Shown one piece after another: positions 42,645 through 50,350 of a stretch of DNA of 64,000 nucleotides (position 1 is the first letter of the stretch; every line of letters starts with the position of its first letter). The stretch comes from Streptomyces cylindrosporus (lineage in GTDB: Bacteria; Actinomycetota; Actinomycetes; Streptomycetales; Streptomycetaceae). Under the pieces are notes generated by a model. It saw nothing but the letters and a program-made list of their open reading frames with translations. It had not been told where the DNA came from and ran no database searches. The stretch lies in the NCBI RefSeq assembly GCF_022698165.1, contig NZ_JALDAY010000001.1, positions 496,001-560,000 of the forward strand, read 5' to 3'. The translations under genes were made by a program, and so were the position numbers.

Positions 42645-43133
42645 TCAGCCGGACGCCTTCCCGAGGCAACGGGAGGTCTGGCGGACCGGGGCGACCAGTC
42701 GGGACAGGTCGACCAGCGCCGCGTCCGTGCCGGTCGACCCGTCGAAGACGACCTGGGTCGCGGGGGTCCGCCCGTAGGTGACCACGACCTTCCTGCCGTC
42801 CGTGGACTGCGCCTCGTCGTACACCCAGTCGACCCCGTCGACGGCGAAGCACGGATCGCCGGTGGGGCCGGGCGGTGTCACCCCGCACCGCAGCACGATG
42901 GCCTGGTCACCCCACACGGCGACCCCGGCGAGGCTGCTGTCCCGCCGCGAGTGCCCGCCGAGCGAGGCGGGCGCGCCGTCGGCGATGCGCTTGCAGTACG
43001 GGGCGCCCGCGCCCTTGGCGGCACGGATACCGGCGTCGGCGTCGTCGCCGGTGAGGAGGTGGGCGGCGAGCCCGGCCCCGGCGACGAGGACGCCCGCGCC
43101 CGCGGTGAGGGCGAGTCGGCTCCGGAGGATCAC
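42645..43133 (-). CDS. DUF3515 membrane-anchored or secreted protein
   Basis: About 162 residues. An N-terminal hydrophobic helix (LALTAGAGVLVAGAGLAAHLL) is followed by an extracytoplasmic domain with three cysteines (APYCKRIADG, VLRCGVTPPG, DPCFAVDGVDW) and TYGRTPATQVVFDGS, matching DUF3515. Function unknown. GTG 43133 is my choice of start because the signal begins there, but no clear ribosome site precedes it. It is convergent with the rrf2 gene with a 1-base gap. Confidence 0.75.
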   Translation of the reverse strand: MILRSRLALTAGAGVLVAGAGLAAHLLTGDDADAGIRAAKGAGAPYCKRIADGAPASLGGHSRRDSSLAGVAVWGDQAIVLRCGVTPPGPTGDPCFAVDGVDWVYDEAQSTDGRKVVVTYGRTPATQVVFDGSTGTDAALVDLSRLVAPVRQTSRCLGKASG

Positions 43134-43256
43134 GGACAGCAGGCTAGGACAGGACCGGTACGCCCCCGGTACCCGCCCCCACCCGACGGGCTCCGGAGTG
43201 CGGCGAGGACAATGACCTTGTGGGGCAAGGCTGTTGAGCGGGGGAGTGGGGCGACG

Positions 43257-43805
43257 GTGATCCGAGGCGTTTGCGCGACCGTGGCCGTCGCGGTTGCCGT
43301 CCTGACCGGCTGCTCGACCCCGACGCCGATCGGCGACACCAGCCCGGGGGACCCGCTCAGCAGGACCTACGCCGAGGGCAAGCGCCCCGCCGTCCCGGAC
43401 CTGGCCGGGACCTCCCTGGAGGGGAAGACGGTCCGGCTGTCCGACTACCGGGGCAAGGTCGTCGTACTCAACGCATGGGCTTCGTGGTGCCCGCCCTGCC
43501 GGGTGGAGTCGCCCCAGCTGAAGGACCTGCAGGAGAAGTGGGGAGCGCGCGGGGTCCAGGTCCTGGGCCTGAACAACGACGGCAGCCGCACCGACGGCCT
43601 GGCCTTCCAACGCCAGCACGCCCTGGGCTACCCCTCCCTCCACGACCCGTCCGGCAAGCAGCTCCTGCGCCTGCCGCACGGCCTGGTGAACACCCGCGCC
43701 CTGCCCTTCACGATCGTCGTCGACCCGACCGGCAAGGCGGCGGCGACGCGGATGGGCCAGGTCACGGAGGCCGAGCTGACGAAGCTCGTGCGGCCGCTTC
43801 TGTGA
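43257..43805 (+). CDS. TlpA-like thioredoxin-fold lipoprotein
   Basis: 182 residues. The lipoprotein signal is CATVAVAVAVLTGC, with a lipobox at LTGC. The thioredoxin domain carries the redox motif WASWCPPCRVES and the cis-Pro region ALPFTIVVDPTG. It is expected on the outer face of the membrane, reducing or isomerising disulfides or helping cytochrome maturation (TlpA/ResA type). GTG 43257 has GGGGAG ten bases upstream; ATG 43212 in the same frame is possible and would lengthen the n-region. Confidence 0.85.
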   Translation: MIRGVCATVAVAVAVLTGCSTPTPIGDTSPGDPLSRTYAEGKRPAVPDLAGTSLEGKTVRLSDYRGKVVVLNAWASWCPPCRVESPQLKDLQEKWGARGVQVLGLNNDGSRTDGLAFQRQHALGYPSLHDPSGKQLLRLPHGLVNTRALPFTIVVDPTGKAAATRMGQVTEAELTKLVRPLL

Positions 43806-43939
43806 GCCGTCCTCATCGTCGTCTAAGCCCGCACTCAGCTTGACGCCCTAACGTCGCCTCCCGTTCATCCCTACCTCTCCGGTGGGAAAGCCAGGAAAAA
43901 GACGCCGCCGACGACGGCGACACGGACGGGACCCCACAC

Positions 43940-44851
43940 ATGCGCACGCTGATCCTGCTCGCCCTCGCGGGCCTCGGTGCCCAACTCGTGGACGGCAGCC
44001 TCGGCATGGCCTACGGCGTGACCTCCACCACGCTGCTGCTCGCGATGGGCACCAATCCGGCCGCCGCCTCGGCCACGGTGCATCTCTCGGAGATCGGTAC
44101 GACCCTGATGTCCGGCGCCTCGCACTGGCGCTTCGGGAACGTCGACTGGAAGGTCGTCGCCAGGATCGGCGTGCCCGGCGCGGTCGGGTCCTTCCTCGGT
44201 GCCACGGTGCTCAGCAAGCTGTCCACCGAGGTCGCCGAGCCCGTGATGTCGCTGATCCTGCTGGGGCTCGGCGTGTACGTCATGTCCCGGTTCACCCTGC
44301 GCGGCCTGCCCAAGGACCGGCTCGGCCAGCCGCTGCGGAAGCGGTTCCTGGCGCCGCTGGGCCTGGTCGCCGGGTTCCTGGACGCGACGGGCGGTGGCGG
44401 CTGGGGGCCCGTCGGTACGCCCGCGCTGCTGGCCAGCGGTCGTATGGAACCCCGTAAGGTCATCGGATCCATCGACACCAGCGAGTTCCTTGTCGCGGTC
44501 GCCGCCAGCCTCGGGTTCCTCTTCTCCCTCGGCTCGCAGGGGCTGAAGTGGAGCTGGGTGCTCGCGTTCCTGCTCGGCGGGCTGGTCGCCGCGCCGATCG
44601 CGGCCTGGCTGGTGCGGCTCGTGCCGCCGCGGGTGCTGGGCTCGGCGGTCGGCGGGATCATCATCGTCACCAACGTCCGTACGCTGCTGAAGAGCGACTG
44701 GATCGGGGCGTCGAGCGCGCTGAGCACGCCGGTGTACGTCCTGCTCTACGCGGTGTGGGCCGCCGCCCTTGCGTACTCGGTCCGCGCCTACCGTCAGGAG
44801 AGGGCCGCGGAGGCAGGGGCCGCCGAGGAGCGGCAGCCCGTCGGCGTCTGA
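43940..44851 (+). CDS. TauE/SafE family sulfite/organosulfonate exporter
   Basis: 303 residues with about eight helices in two halves. The first half has LALAGLGAQLVDGSLGMAYGVTSTTLLLAMG and IGTTLMSGASHWRFGNVDW; the second repeats the pattern as LGLVAGFLDATGGGGWGPVGTPALLASG and IGSIDTSEFLVAVAASLGFLF. This duplicated TauE motif is diagnostic. It exports sulfite or related anions; the substrate is inferred from the family. With a thioredoxin-like lipoprotein upstream and a cysteine-free Rrf2 nearby, a link to sulfur metabolism is possible. Confidence 0.9.
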   Translation: MRTLILLALAGLGAQLVDGSLGMAYGVTSTTLLLAMGTNPAAASATVHLSEIGTTLMSGASHWRFGNVDWKVVARIGVPGAVGSFLGATVLSKLSTEVAEPVMSLILLGLGVYVMSRFTLRGLPKDRLGQPLRKRFLAPLGLVAGFLDATGGGGWGPVGTPALLASGRMEPRKVIGSIDTSEFLVAVAASLGFLFSLGSQGLKWSWVLAFLLGGLVAAPIAAWLVRLVPPRVLGSAVGGIIIVTNVRTLLKSDWIGASSALSTPVYVLLYAVWAAALAYSVRAYRQERAAEAGAAEERQPVGV

Positions 44852-44915
44852 TCATGGGCAGGGAAGCCGGGGGCGTACCTGTGAAATGCGCGACTGTGAA
44901 TGGCTTGAGTTCGCC

Positions 44916-44945
44916 CTGACCGCCGGTTGTGGGGCTCCCTACGAT
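44916..44945 (+). promoter_or_regulatory. Putative promoter of the DUF4360 gene
   Basis: CTGACC (44916-44921), 18-base spacer, TACGAT (44940-44945), about 98 bases before the start codon. Confidence 0.4.
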
Positions 44946-44967
44946 GCGGAGCGCCTCCGGCCTTCAC

Positions 44968-44997
44968 AGGAACCTCACTGTTTCTCCAAAGGTTCCT
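44968..44997 (+). promoter_or_regulatory. 5' leader hairpin of the DUF4360 gene
   Basis: AGGAACCT (44968-44975) pairs perfectly with AGGTTCCT (44990-44997) around a 14-base loop in the transcribed leader, 46 bases before the ATG. Possible mRNA-stability or control element. Confidence 0.35.
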
Positions 44998-45043
44998 CGG
45001 GGTCCGGGGTGTGCCACCCCCCACTCACAGAACCGGAGAGACC

Positions 45044-45694
45044 ATGATCCGTGGACTCCTGCTGAGCGGCGGCGTCGCCGCTCTGCTCACCACCGCACTG
45101 CCCGCGCAGGCCTCGTCCCCCGTGTTCGACAACCCGCCCCCCGACAAGATCGTCATCGACGTCGCGACGGTGAACGGCTCCGGCTGCCCCCAGGGCACGG
45201 CGGCGGTCGCCGTCTCGCCCGACAACACGGCCTTCACGGTGACCTACAGCCAGTACCTCGCCCAGGCCGGCGGCAACTCCGACCCGACGGCGTTCCGCAA
45301 GAACTGCCAGCTCAACCTGATCGTGCACGTCCCTCAGGGCTTCACCTACGCCATCGCCAGCGCCGACTACCGCGGCTTCCTCTCGCTCCAGCCGGGGGCG
45401 AGCGCCACGCAGAAGGCCTCGTACTACTTCCAGGGCTCGTCCACGACGGTGCCGAAGACCCATCCGTTCAGCGGCGCGTACAACGACGACTGGCAGGCCA
45501 CGGACTCCACGGACTGGGCCCAACTGGTCTGGGCGCCCTGTGGAGTTCAGCGCAACTTCAACATCAACACCGAGCTGAGAGTGAACGCGGGTACGGCGAA
45601 TCCCGGCAAGGTCAGCTTCATGACCATGGACTCGACGGACGGTGACATCAGCACGGTGTACCACCTGGCGTGGAAGGACTGCCCGGCTTCCTGA
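45044..45694 (+). CDS. Secreted DUF4360 protein
   Basis: 216 residues. A signal peptide, MIRGLLLSGGVAALLTTALPAQA, precedes a beta-sandwich-like domain with cysteines in NGSGCPQGTAAV, FRKNCQLNL, WAPCGVQRN and WKDCPAS, enough for two disulfides. The VSPDNTAFTVTYSQY and NFNINTELRVN segments identify DUF4360. Such proteins are secreted by many actinobacteria and fungi; function unknown. ATG 45044 with GGAGAG upstream. A strong terminator follows. Confidence 0.88.
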   Translation: MIRGLLLSGGVAALLTTALPAQASSPVFDNPPPDKIVIDVATVNGSGCPQGTAAVAVSPDNTAFTVTYSQYLAQAGGNSDPTAFRKNCQLNLIVHVPQGFTYAIASADYRGFLSLQPGASATQKASYYFQGSSTTVPKTHPFSGAYNDDWQATDSTDWAQLVWAPCGVQRNFNINTELRVNAGTANPGKVSFMTMDSTDGDISTVYHLAWKDCPAS

Positions 45695-45710
45695 GGCGGG
45701 CAGGTGTGAG

Positions 45711-45746
45711 GGGGTGGTCCGCGGCGCGGCGTGCGCGGACCACCCC
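45711..45746. terminator. Bidirectional terminator between DUF4360 and dioxygenase genes
   Basis: A perfect 13-bp stem, GGGGTGGTCCGCG (45711-45723) with CGCGGACCACCCC (45734-45746) and a 10-base loop, sits in the 82-bp gap between convergent stops. Confidence 0.75.
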
Positions 45747-45776
45747 TGCGGGATTCGGCTCTGACTCGGCTCTGAT

Positions 45777-46556
45777 TCAGCTCTGGGAGACGCCGAGTGT
45801 GAGCTTGCCGGTGTAGCCGGAGGAGGTCGAACTGCCCAGGGCGGTAAGGGTCAGGAGCCCGGACGCGGCACCGCCGCCGTCGTAGATCGAGTCCTGGGAG
45901 AGCGTGGTGCGGGTGACCGTGTTCGTCGAGTACGGCGAGATCGCGGCGACCTTGGTGGTGACGGACTCGTCGAAGAAGAGCTGCCCGGTGTGGAGTTCGG
46001 TACCGCCGGTGAACGAGCCGTCGGAGGTCAGCGTGACGCCGGTGTGCACCTTGACGTGGATGTGGATGCAGCGACCGCGGTACCAACCGGGGTAGATGGT
46101 GGTGATGTTGGCGACGCCGGAGGAGTTCGTCAGTACTCCGCCGCGCAGGAAGGTGCCGTCGTCGGCCTCGTTGTGCCCGTTGTTGCCGACGTAGCCGGAG
46201 TACTCGCCGAGGGCGTCGCAGTGCCAGATCTCCACCAGCGCGTCGGGGATGACGGCGCAGGCGGAGTTCACGACGGTGAGCGCGAGCTTGAGCGGGATAC
46301 CGGGCTTGCTCTCGGTGATGTCGGAGCGGACGAGTGCTCCGTCGAGGTAGTAGGGGCCTTCGGTCATCTCCTTGGTGAGGGTGCACACGGCCGCGGCGGC
46401 GACGGGCGCGGTGTCGGCGGTGTCCAGCGCGGCGGGCGCACTGCCGGGCGCTGCGGCGGCGACGGCGAGCCCCGCGGCCGTGACACCGGTGGCGATGAGC
46501 ACGGTACGACGCCCGATCTGGGGCGGGGTCGGGGTTGCTTCCGGAGTGTCTGTCAT
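45777..46556 (-). CDS. Secreted intradiol ring-cleavage dioxygenase-like protein
   Basis: 259 residues. The Tat motif GRRTVLIATGVTAAGLAVA precedes the intradiol dioxygenase fold. Iron ligands are seen as Tyr in EGPYYLDG, Tyr in YPGWYRGR and the His pair in CIHIHVKVH. Also typical are IPDALVEIWHCDALGEYSGY and the ELHTGQLFFDE strand. It should cleave catechol-type rings outside the cell, as actinobacterial secreted enzymes do with lignin-derived aromatics. No carbohydrate-binding module is attached. ATG 46556 has no ribosome site, but TAGCGT lies 9 bases upstream, so the message may be leaderless. Confidence 0.87.
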   Translation of the reverse strand: MTDTPEATPTPPQIGRRTVLIATGVTAAGLAVAAAAPGSAPAALDTADTAPVAAAAVCTLTKEMTEGPYYLDGALVRSDITESKPGIPLKLALTVVNSACAVIPDALVEIWHCDALGEYSGYVGNNGHNEADDGTFLRGGVLTNSSGVANITTIYPGWYRGRCIHIHVKVHTGVTLTSDGSFTGGTELHTGQLFFDESVTTKVAAISPYSTNTVTRTTLSQDSIYDGGGAASGLLTLTALGSSTSSGYTGKLTLGVSQS

Positions 46557-46694
46557 GGACACGGCACGCTAGGAGCGGAACCTGTTGCCGAGCTGTCAGT
46601 TGGGCAAAGTGACGGCCCGTCAAGTTTCTTGTTGGTCAGGTATGCCGGGAATACCTCCGGACAGGGGAGAGGCGGCCGGACTCGGGGGTGAGGG

Positions 46695-47294
46695 ATGGGC
46701 GCGGATGAGTTGTCGGCCCTGGCGAGTGTCTCGTCGGCCGCGCTGGCCTTGGTCGCGGTGGCGATCGCGGTCCGGCTGCACCGGTCGGAACAGCGGCAGA
46801 CGAGGCTGGAGACGGCGCGGAGTCTCGTCCACGAACTGACCGCCGGGGAAGCGGCGTTCGTCCGCAACTATGTCGCGCGACTGCACTACGGCGCGCTGAA
46901 CAGCGGCCGGAGCCCGGACCTGAGCGACCCGCTGCAGGCGGACGTCTATTTCGCCGCCTACTACGCGATGCTGTGGTCCTTCGAGCGGGTCGAGGCCGGC
47001 CGGACCTCTCTGATCGCCGGTACCCGCGCCGGCGACCGGGACGCGGTCGTCCGGTTCCTCGACGAGCGGCTGGCCTGGCATGTGGCCGAGTTCGCCTGTG
47101 CGATCCCGCAGGTCAAAGCGCGGCTGGGGGTCACCAGGCCGGACGGGGTCGTCAAGGACAGGGATTCGATCGGCGGCTTCCACCGGCTCCTGTCGGCGCT
47201 CCAGGCGGCAGGCATCGTCGACCGGGTGTTCCTGGCGGACGCCTGCCCTGGCAGCGGTGTCTGCCCCTGTGAATGCCACCATCAATCGTGTTGA
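46695..47294 (+). CDS. DUF6082-like membrane-anchored protein with Cys-rich C-terminus
   Basis: 199 residues. One N-terminal membrane helix (LASVSSAALALVAVAIAVRL) is followed by a cytoplasmic helical domain (QTRLETARSLVHELTAGEAAFVRNYVARLHYG, YYAMLWSFERVEAGR). The C-terminus is CPGSGVCPCECHHQSC, with five cysteines and two histidines in 16 residues, a likely metal site. The helical part resembles DUF6082; I am moderately sure. Function unknown. The methyltransferase gene starts 32 bases after its stop. Confidence 0.6.
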   Translation: MGADELSALASVSSAALALVAVAIAVRLHRSEQRQTRLETARSLVHELTAGEAAFVRNYVARLHYGALNSGRSPDLSDPLQADVYFAAYYAMLWSFERVEAGRTSLIAGTRAGDRDAVVRFLDERLAWHVAEFACAIPQVKARLGVTRPDGVVKDRDSIGGFHRLLSALQAAGIVDRVFLADACPGSGVCPCECHHQSC

Positions 47295-47326
47295 CCGTCC
47301 CCGGCAGGCAGTGCTGGAGTCGGCGC

Positions 47327-48067
47327 GTGGACAGCATCCCCGCCAACCGGCGGCTCTGGAACCGGATCAGCGGCGCCTACCAGCACGAGCACGACCCGCG
47401 GATCGGCGCCGTACCCCGGCTGTGGGGGATGTACTCCATCCCCGACGCGCAGCTGCACGCCCTCGGCGACGTCACCGGCAAGCGCGTCCTCGAACTCGGC
47501 TGCGGCGCCGGCCAGTGGTCCAGGGCGCTCGCCGCCGAGGGCGCCGGCGTGATCGGGCTCGACCTGTCCGAAGCGCAACTCGCGGCGGCGGCCAGCGCGA
47601 TGGGAGTGCCCCGCTACCCGCTGGTGCAGGGCGCCGCCGAACAACTCCCCTTCGCCGCCGACAGCTTCGACCTCGTGTTCTGCGACTTCGGCGGGCTCAG
47701 CTGGGCGCCGCCGTCTCTGGCCGTCCCGCAAGCCGCTCGCGTCCTGCGGCGGGGCGGGCGCCTGGTGTTCAACGTCGCCAGCCCGTGGTTCGAGGCCTGC
47801 TACGACGAAGCGGCCGGCCGGGTGACGACGACGCTGCGGCAGGACTACTTCGGGCTGGACGGCATCGCCGAAGGCGACGGCGCGACCAGCTATCAGCTCA
47901 CGTACGGCGACTGGGTGAGGGTCCTGCGCGGCGCGGGTCTGGTCATCGACGACCTCATCGAGCCGCGCCCCGAACGCGGAACTCCCAACGGCTACAACGA
48001 GACCGACCCACCCGACTGGGCCCACCGCTGGCCGGCGGAACTGCTCTGGGTGACCCACAAACCGTGA
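47327..48067 (+). CDS. Class I SAM-dependent methyltransferase
   Basis: 246 residues. Motif I is VLELGCGAGQWSRALAAEGA (~residues 54-73), then VIGLDLSEAQL, AAEQLPFAADSFDLVFCDFGGLSW and AARVLRRGGRLVFNVASPWFEACYDEA. This is a UbiE/Methyltransf_11 enzyme of unknown substrate, of a type common in actinobacterial genomes. GTG 47327 with GGAG nine bases upstream is the start. Confidence 0.88.
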   Translation: MDSIPANRRLWNRISGAYQHEHDPRIGAVPRLWGMYSIPDAQLHALGDVTGKRVLELGCGAGQWSRALAAEGAGVIGLDLSEAQLAAAASAMGVPRYPLVQGAAEQLPFAADSFDLVFCDFGGLSWAPPSLAVPQAARVLRRGGRLVFNVASPWFEACYDEAAGRVTTTLRQDYFGLDGIAEGDGATSYQLTYGDWVRVLRGAGLVIDDLIEPRPERGTPNGYNETDPPDWAHRWPAELLWVTHKP

Positions 48068-48074
48068 GCCGGGG

Positions 48075-48320
48075 TCAGCTCCGCCGCGCGTGAGCGAGGA
48101 ACCCGGCCCAGGCGGCGGGGGAGACGGTGAACTGGGGGCCCTGGGGGTTCTTGGAGTCGCGGAGGTGGATGGTGGTGGGGCAGGCGGCGACCTCTACGCA
48201 GTCGCCATCGCCGCTGCTGCTGTAGCTGGACTTGCGCCAGGAGAGGGCGACCTCGACGCAGTCGTCCCCAGAGCCGCTGCTGTAGCTGCTCTTGAACCAG
48301 GCCAGTTCGGAGGTGCTCAT
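48075..48320 (-). CDS. Tandem DUF397 protein of the WhiJ-type triad
   Basis: 81 residues made of two DUF397 units: WFKSSYSSGSGDDCVEVA and WRKSSYSSSGDGDCVEVA, about 21 residues apart, then the usual DSKNPQGPQFTVSPAAWAGFLAHAR end. Most relatives have one full unit, so the first is an N-terminal partial duplication. Such proteins act with the adjacent XRE/WhiJ-like regulator in developmental or antibiotic control. ATG 48320 overlaps the regulator's stop as ATGA. Confidence 0.88.
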   Translation of the reverse strand: MSTSELAWFKSSYSSGSGDDCVEVALSWRKSSYSSSGDGDCVEVAACPTTIHLRDSKNPQGPQFTVSPAAWAGFLAHARRS

Positions 48321-49144
48321 AGGTCTCCTCGCATCTGCTGCAACAGGCTCGTGGAATCCTGGATGGAGAGAGCCTGCGAACGCATCCTGGCATATCGGCT
48401 CTGGAGCCCGCTGATCACCTTCCGGTCAGTGATGAGCTGCCCGCTCATCTGCCCCTCGTTGTAGGCGAACCAATTGTTGTTGGGGGCCTCCAGAAGACGG
48501 ATGGGACCGTGCAGCCCGGCGTGTGACTCCTGTACCAGCGGCATGATCTGGATCTCGACGTTCCGTAGCTGCGCGATCTCCAGCACATGGTCGATGAGTT
48601 CGCGCGTGGCCTCTTCGCCGCCCGTGCACCGCCTGAACAGGTGCTCTTCGATGATGAAGCCGTACGCGGTGTTGGGCCGTTCGTGCAGCAGCTGTTGCCG
48701 CTCGGCCCGCGCCGCCCATTGAGCCTCGATCTGCTCGTCGGTCAGCGGAGGCAACTCGTCGACGAACAACTGGCGTGCGTACGCTTTGGTCTGCAACAGC
48801 CCTGGAATCATCCGGCATTCGTACGTGTACAGGGTGATTGCCTGTTTCTCCAGCCGCGCCCACTGCCGAAACCATGCCGCCAGCCCCGGCTGTCGAGCCA
48901 GACACGGCGCAGCCTTCCGTAGCGCTCCCGTGTTGCCCAACACCGGCTCCGCCCGCTCGGCGAAGTCCGGATCCGGCATCCGCCGCCCCAACTCGATTGA
49001 GGCCACCGTGTGTTTGGAGAGCCCCACCAGGTTCCCGAACCCCTCCCGGCTCAGCCCCTTGTACTCCCGCAACGCCTGGACGACCGCCCCGAACGTCCGC
49101 ATGCTGTCCGAGGACTCCGGCTCACCGCCACCACCATCGACCAC
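48317..49144 (-). CDS. WhiJ-like XRE-family regulator (HTH plus DUF5753)
   Basis: 275 residues from GTG 49144. The HTH is VVQALREYKGLSREGFGNLVGLSKHTVASIELGRRMPD (~residues 21-58). DUF5753 covers ~95-265 (ITLYTYECRMIPGLLQTKAYARQLF, IIEEHLFRRCTGG, IQIMPLVQESHAGLHGPIRLLEA). This is the WhiJ/BldB-partner class that binds DNA and is relieved by its DUF397 partner, encoded next with an ATGA overlap. A 25-bp palindrome 61 bases upstream is the probable operator. Confidence 0.88.
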   Translation of the reverse strand: MVDGGGGEPESSDSMRTFGAVVQALREYKGLSREGFGNLVGLSKHTVASIELGRRMPDPDFAERAEPVLGNTGALRKAAPCLARQPGLAAWFRQWARLEKQAITLYTYECRMIPGLLQTKAYARQLFVDELPPLTDEQIEAQWAARAERQQLLHERPNTAYGFIIEEHLFRRCTGGEEATRELIDHVLEIAQLRNVEIQIMPLVQESHAGLHGPIRLLEAPNNNWFAYNEGQMSGQLITDRKVISGLQSRYARMRSQALSIQDSTSLLQQMRGDL

Positions 49145-49204
49145 AGTCGGTCACCTCCCGCGCCCATGGTCACGGGCAGTCACATGTACTGTCCAGACCG
49201 TGAC

Positions 49205-49229
49205 CGCGTACTCTCCCGGAGAGTACGCG
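49205..49229. promoter_or_regulatory. 25-bp perfect palindrome between whiJ-like and ATPase genes
   Basis: Arms CGCGTACTCTCC (49205-49216) and GGAGAGTACGCG (49218-49229) around a single C at 49217. It lies in the divergent gap of the WhiJ-like regulator and the HATPase gene, so one bound dimer could control both. Confidence 0.7.
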
Positions 49230-49274
49230 CGCCGGACCTGGTGAAGTGCCCTTCCGGCCCGCCAGATTGGGCCT

Positions 49275-49754
49275 ATGACCGCACCCTTCACCCCCCAACT
49301 CCCGATTACCGTACGTACGTTCAGTCAGCGCCTCAGCTCCACCCCGCGCGGTGCCCGTCTCGCCCGCCACCTCGCCCTGAACCAGCTGCACACCTGGGGC
49401 ATCCCGGACGACAGCGACCCGGCGCACGCCGTCGCCGTGATCGTCGCCGAACTCGCCGCCAACGCCGTCACCCACGGCCGTGTCCCCGGGCGGGACTTCG
49501 AGCTGCGGCTCTCGCTCGTCACGGGCAGCGTCCGCATCGAGGTCACCGACACCCGCGCCGAGCAGCGACCGCCCGCACCCGGCGCCGTACCGACTCCGGA
49601 TCCTCTCGACGAAGACGGCCGCGGGCTCGTTCTCGTGGACGCGCTCGCCGACCGTTGGGAGGTACTGGAGCGGGAGTCGCCGGGGAAGACCGTGCGGGCG
49701 GAGGTCGATCTGCCCAGGTGGCGTGCCCTGGTGAGGAGAGCGGCCGACCGGTGA
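49275..49754 (+). CDS. ATP-binding anti-sigma/HATPase protein (AbaA-like)
   Basis: 159 residues with a GHKL ATPase fold: the N box is AVIVAELAANAVTHG (~residues 55-69) and the G box is DEDGRGLVLVDALADRWEV. There is no histidine-kinase domain, so it is of the SpoIIAB/RsbW-like class. It is the third member of the WhiJ-type triad with the XRE and DUF397 genes. Partner sigma or regulator unknown. Confidence 0.88.
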   Translation: MTAPFTPQLPITVRTFSQRLSSTPRGARLARHLALNQLHTWGIPDDSDPAHAVAVIVAELAANAVTHGRVPGRDFELRLSLVTGSVRIEVTDTRAEQRPPAPGAVPTPDPLDEDGRGLVLVDALADRWEVLERESPGKTVRAEVDLPRWRALVRRAADR

Positions 49755-49760
49755 CGGCGG

Positions 49761-50270
49761 TCAGGCCGTCGGGGTTCCCTGCGGAGCAGGAGCGTGCCGT
49801 ATCGCTTCGAGCGCGCGGCCCTGCACGGATGTGATCCTCTGGATCAGCCAGAGGATCAGGACCGCGGCCGCGATGTTCAGCGCCTCCGACGTCACCAGCA
49901 GTGGCAGCGAGGTCGAGGACTGACCGAGCACGCCGATCACGATGTGTGCCGCCCACGCCACCCACCACGCGTTCACCAGCGCCTCGTCGCGGCGGTCGCC
50001 GGCGGGGGCGCTCGCGCGCAGCGTGCCTAGGAGCAGGCCGCGGGGGACCCAGAAGTTGACCACCGGGATGAGCCAGCCCGCGACCGCCCAGACGTCGTGG
50101 CCGAGGTCCGCGCCGGGGGTGATGGTCCGGGCGTTGCGGCGGCTGCGGTGCTGCCAGGTCAGGAACAGGGCCGCTGCCGCCGTCATCGCGTACACGGACA
50201 GCATCGACGCGAAGCCCGACCCGCTCTCCGGCGTTTCGAGGGGGTGCAGGTGGTGCGCCCTGACGGTCAC
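49761..50270 (-). CDS. DUF4328 membrane protein
   Basis: 169 residues with about four helices (SMLSVYAMTAAAALFLTW, WAVAGWLIPVVNFWVPRGLLLG, WWVAWAAHIVIGVLG, LLVTSEALNIAAAVLILWLIQRI). WQHRSRRNARTI and GWLIPVVNFWVP are the DUF4328 signature. Function unknown. GTG 50270 is the start; its stop lies 6 bases from the convergent ATPase gene. Confidence 0.85.
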   Translation of the reverse strand: MTVRAHHLHPLETPESGSGFASMLSVYAMTAAAALFLTWQHRSRRNARTITPGADLGHDVWAVAGWLIPVVNFWVPRGLLLGTLRASAPAGDRRDEALVNAWWVAWAAHIVIGVLGQSSTSLPLLVTSEALNIAAAVLILWLIQRITSVQGRALEAIRHAPAPQGTPTA

Positions 50271-50350
50271 GCCCCGTTACACCTCCACGGCCGCCGCACT
50301 CACAGGCAGGACCCAGGAACACTTCAGGTACGTCATGGATTTTGGAGTCC

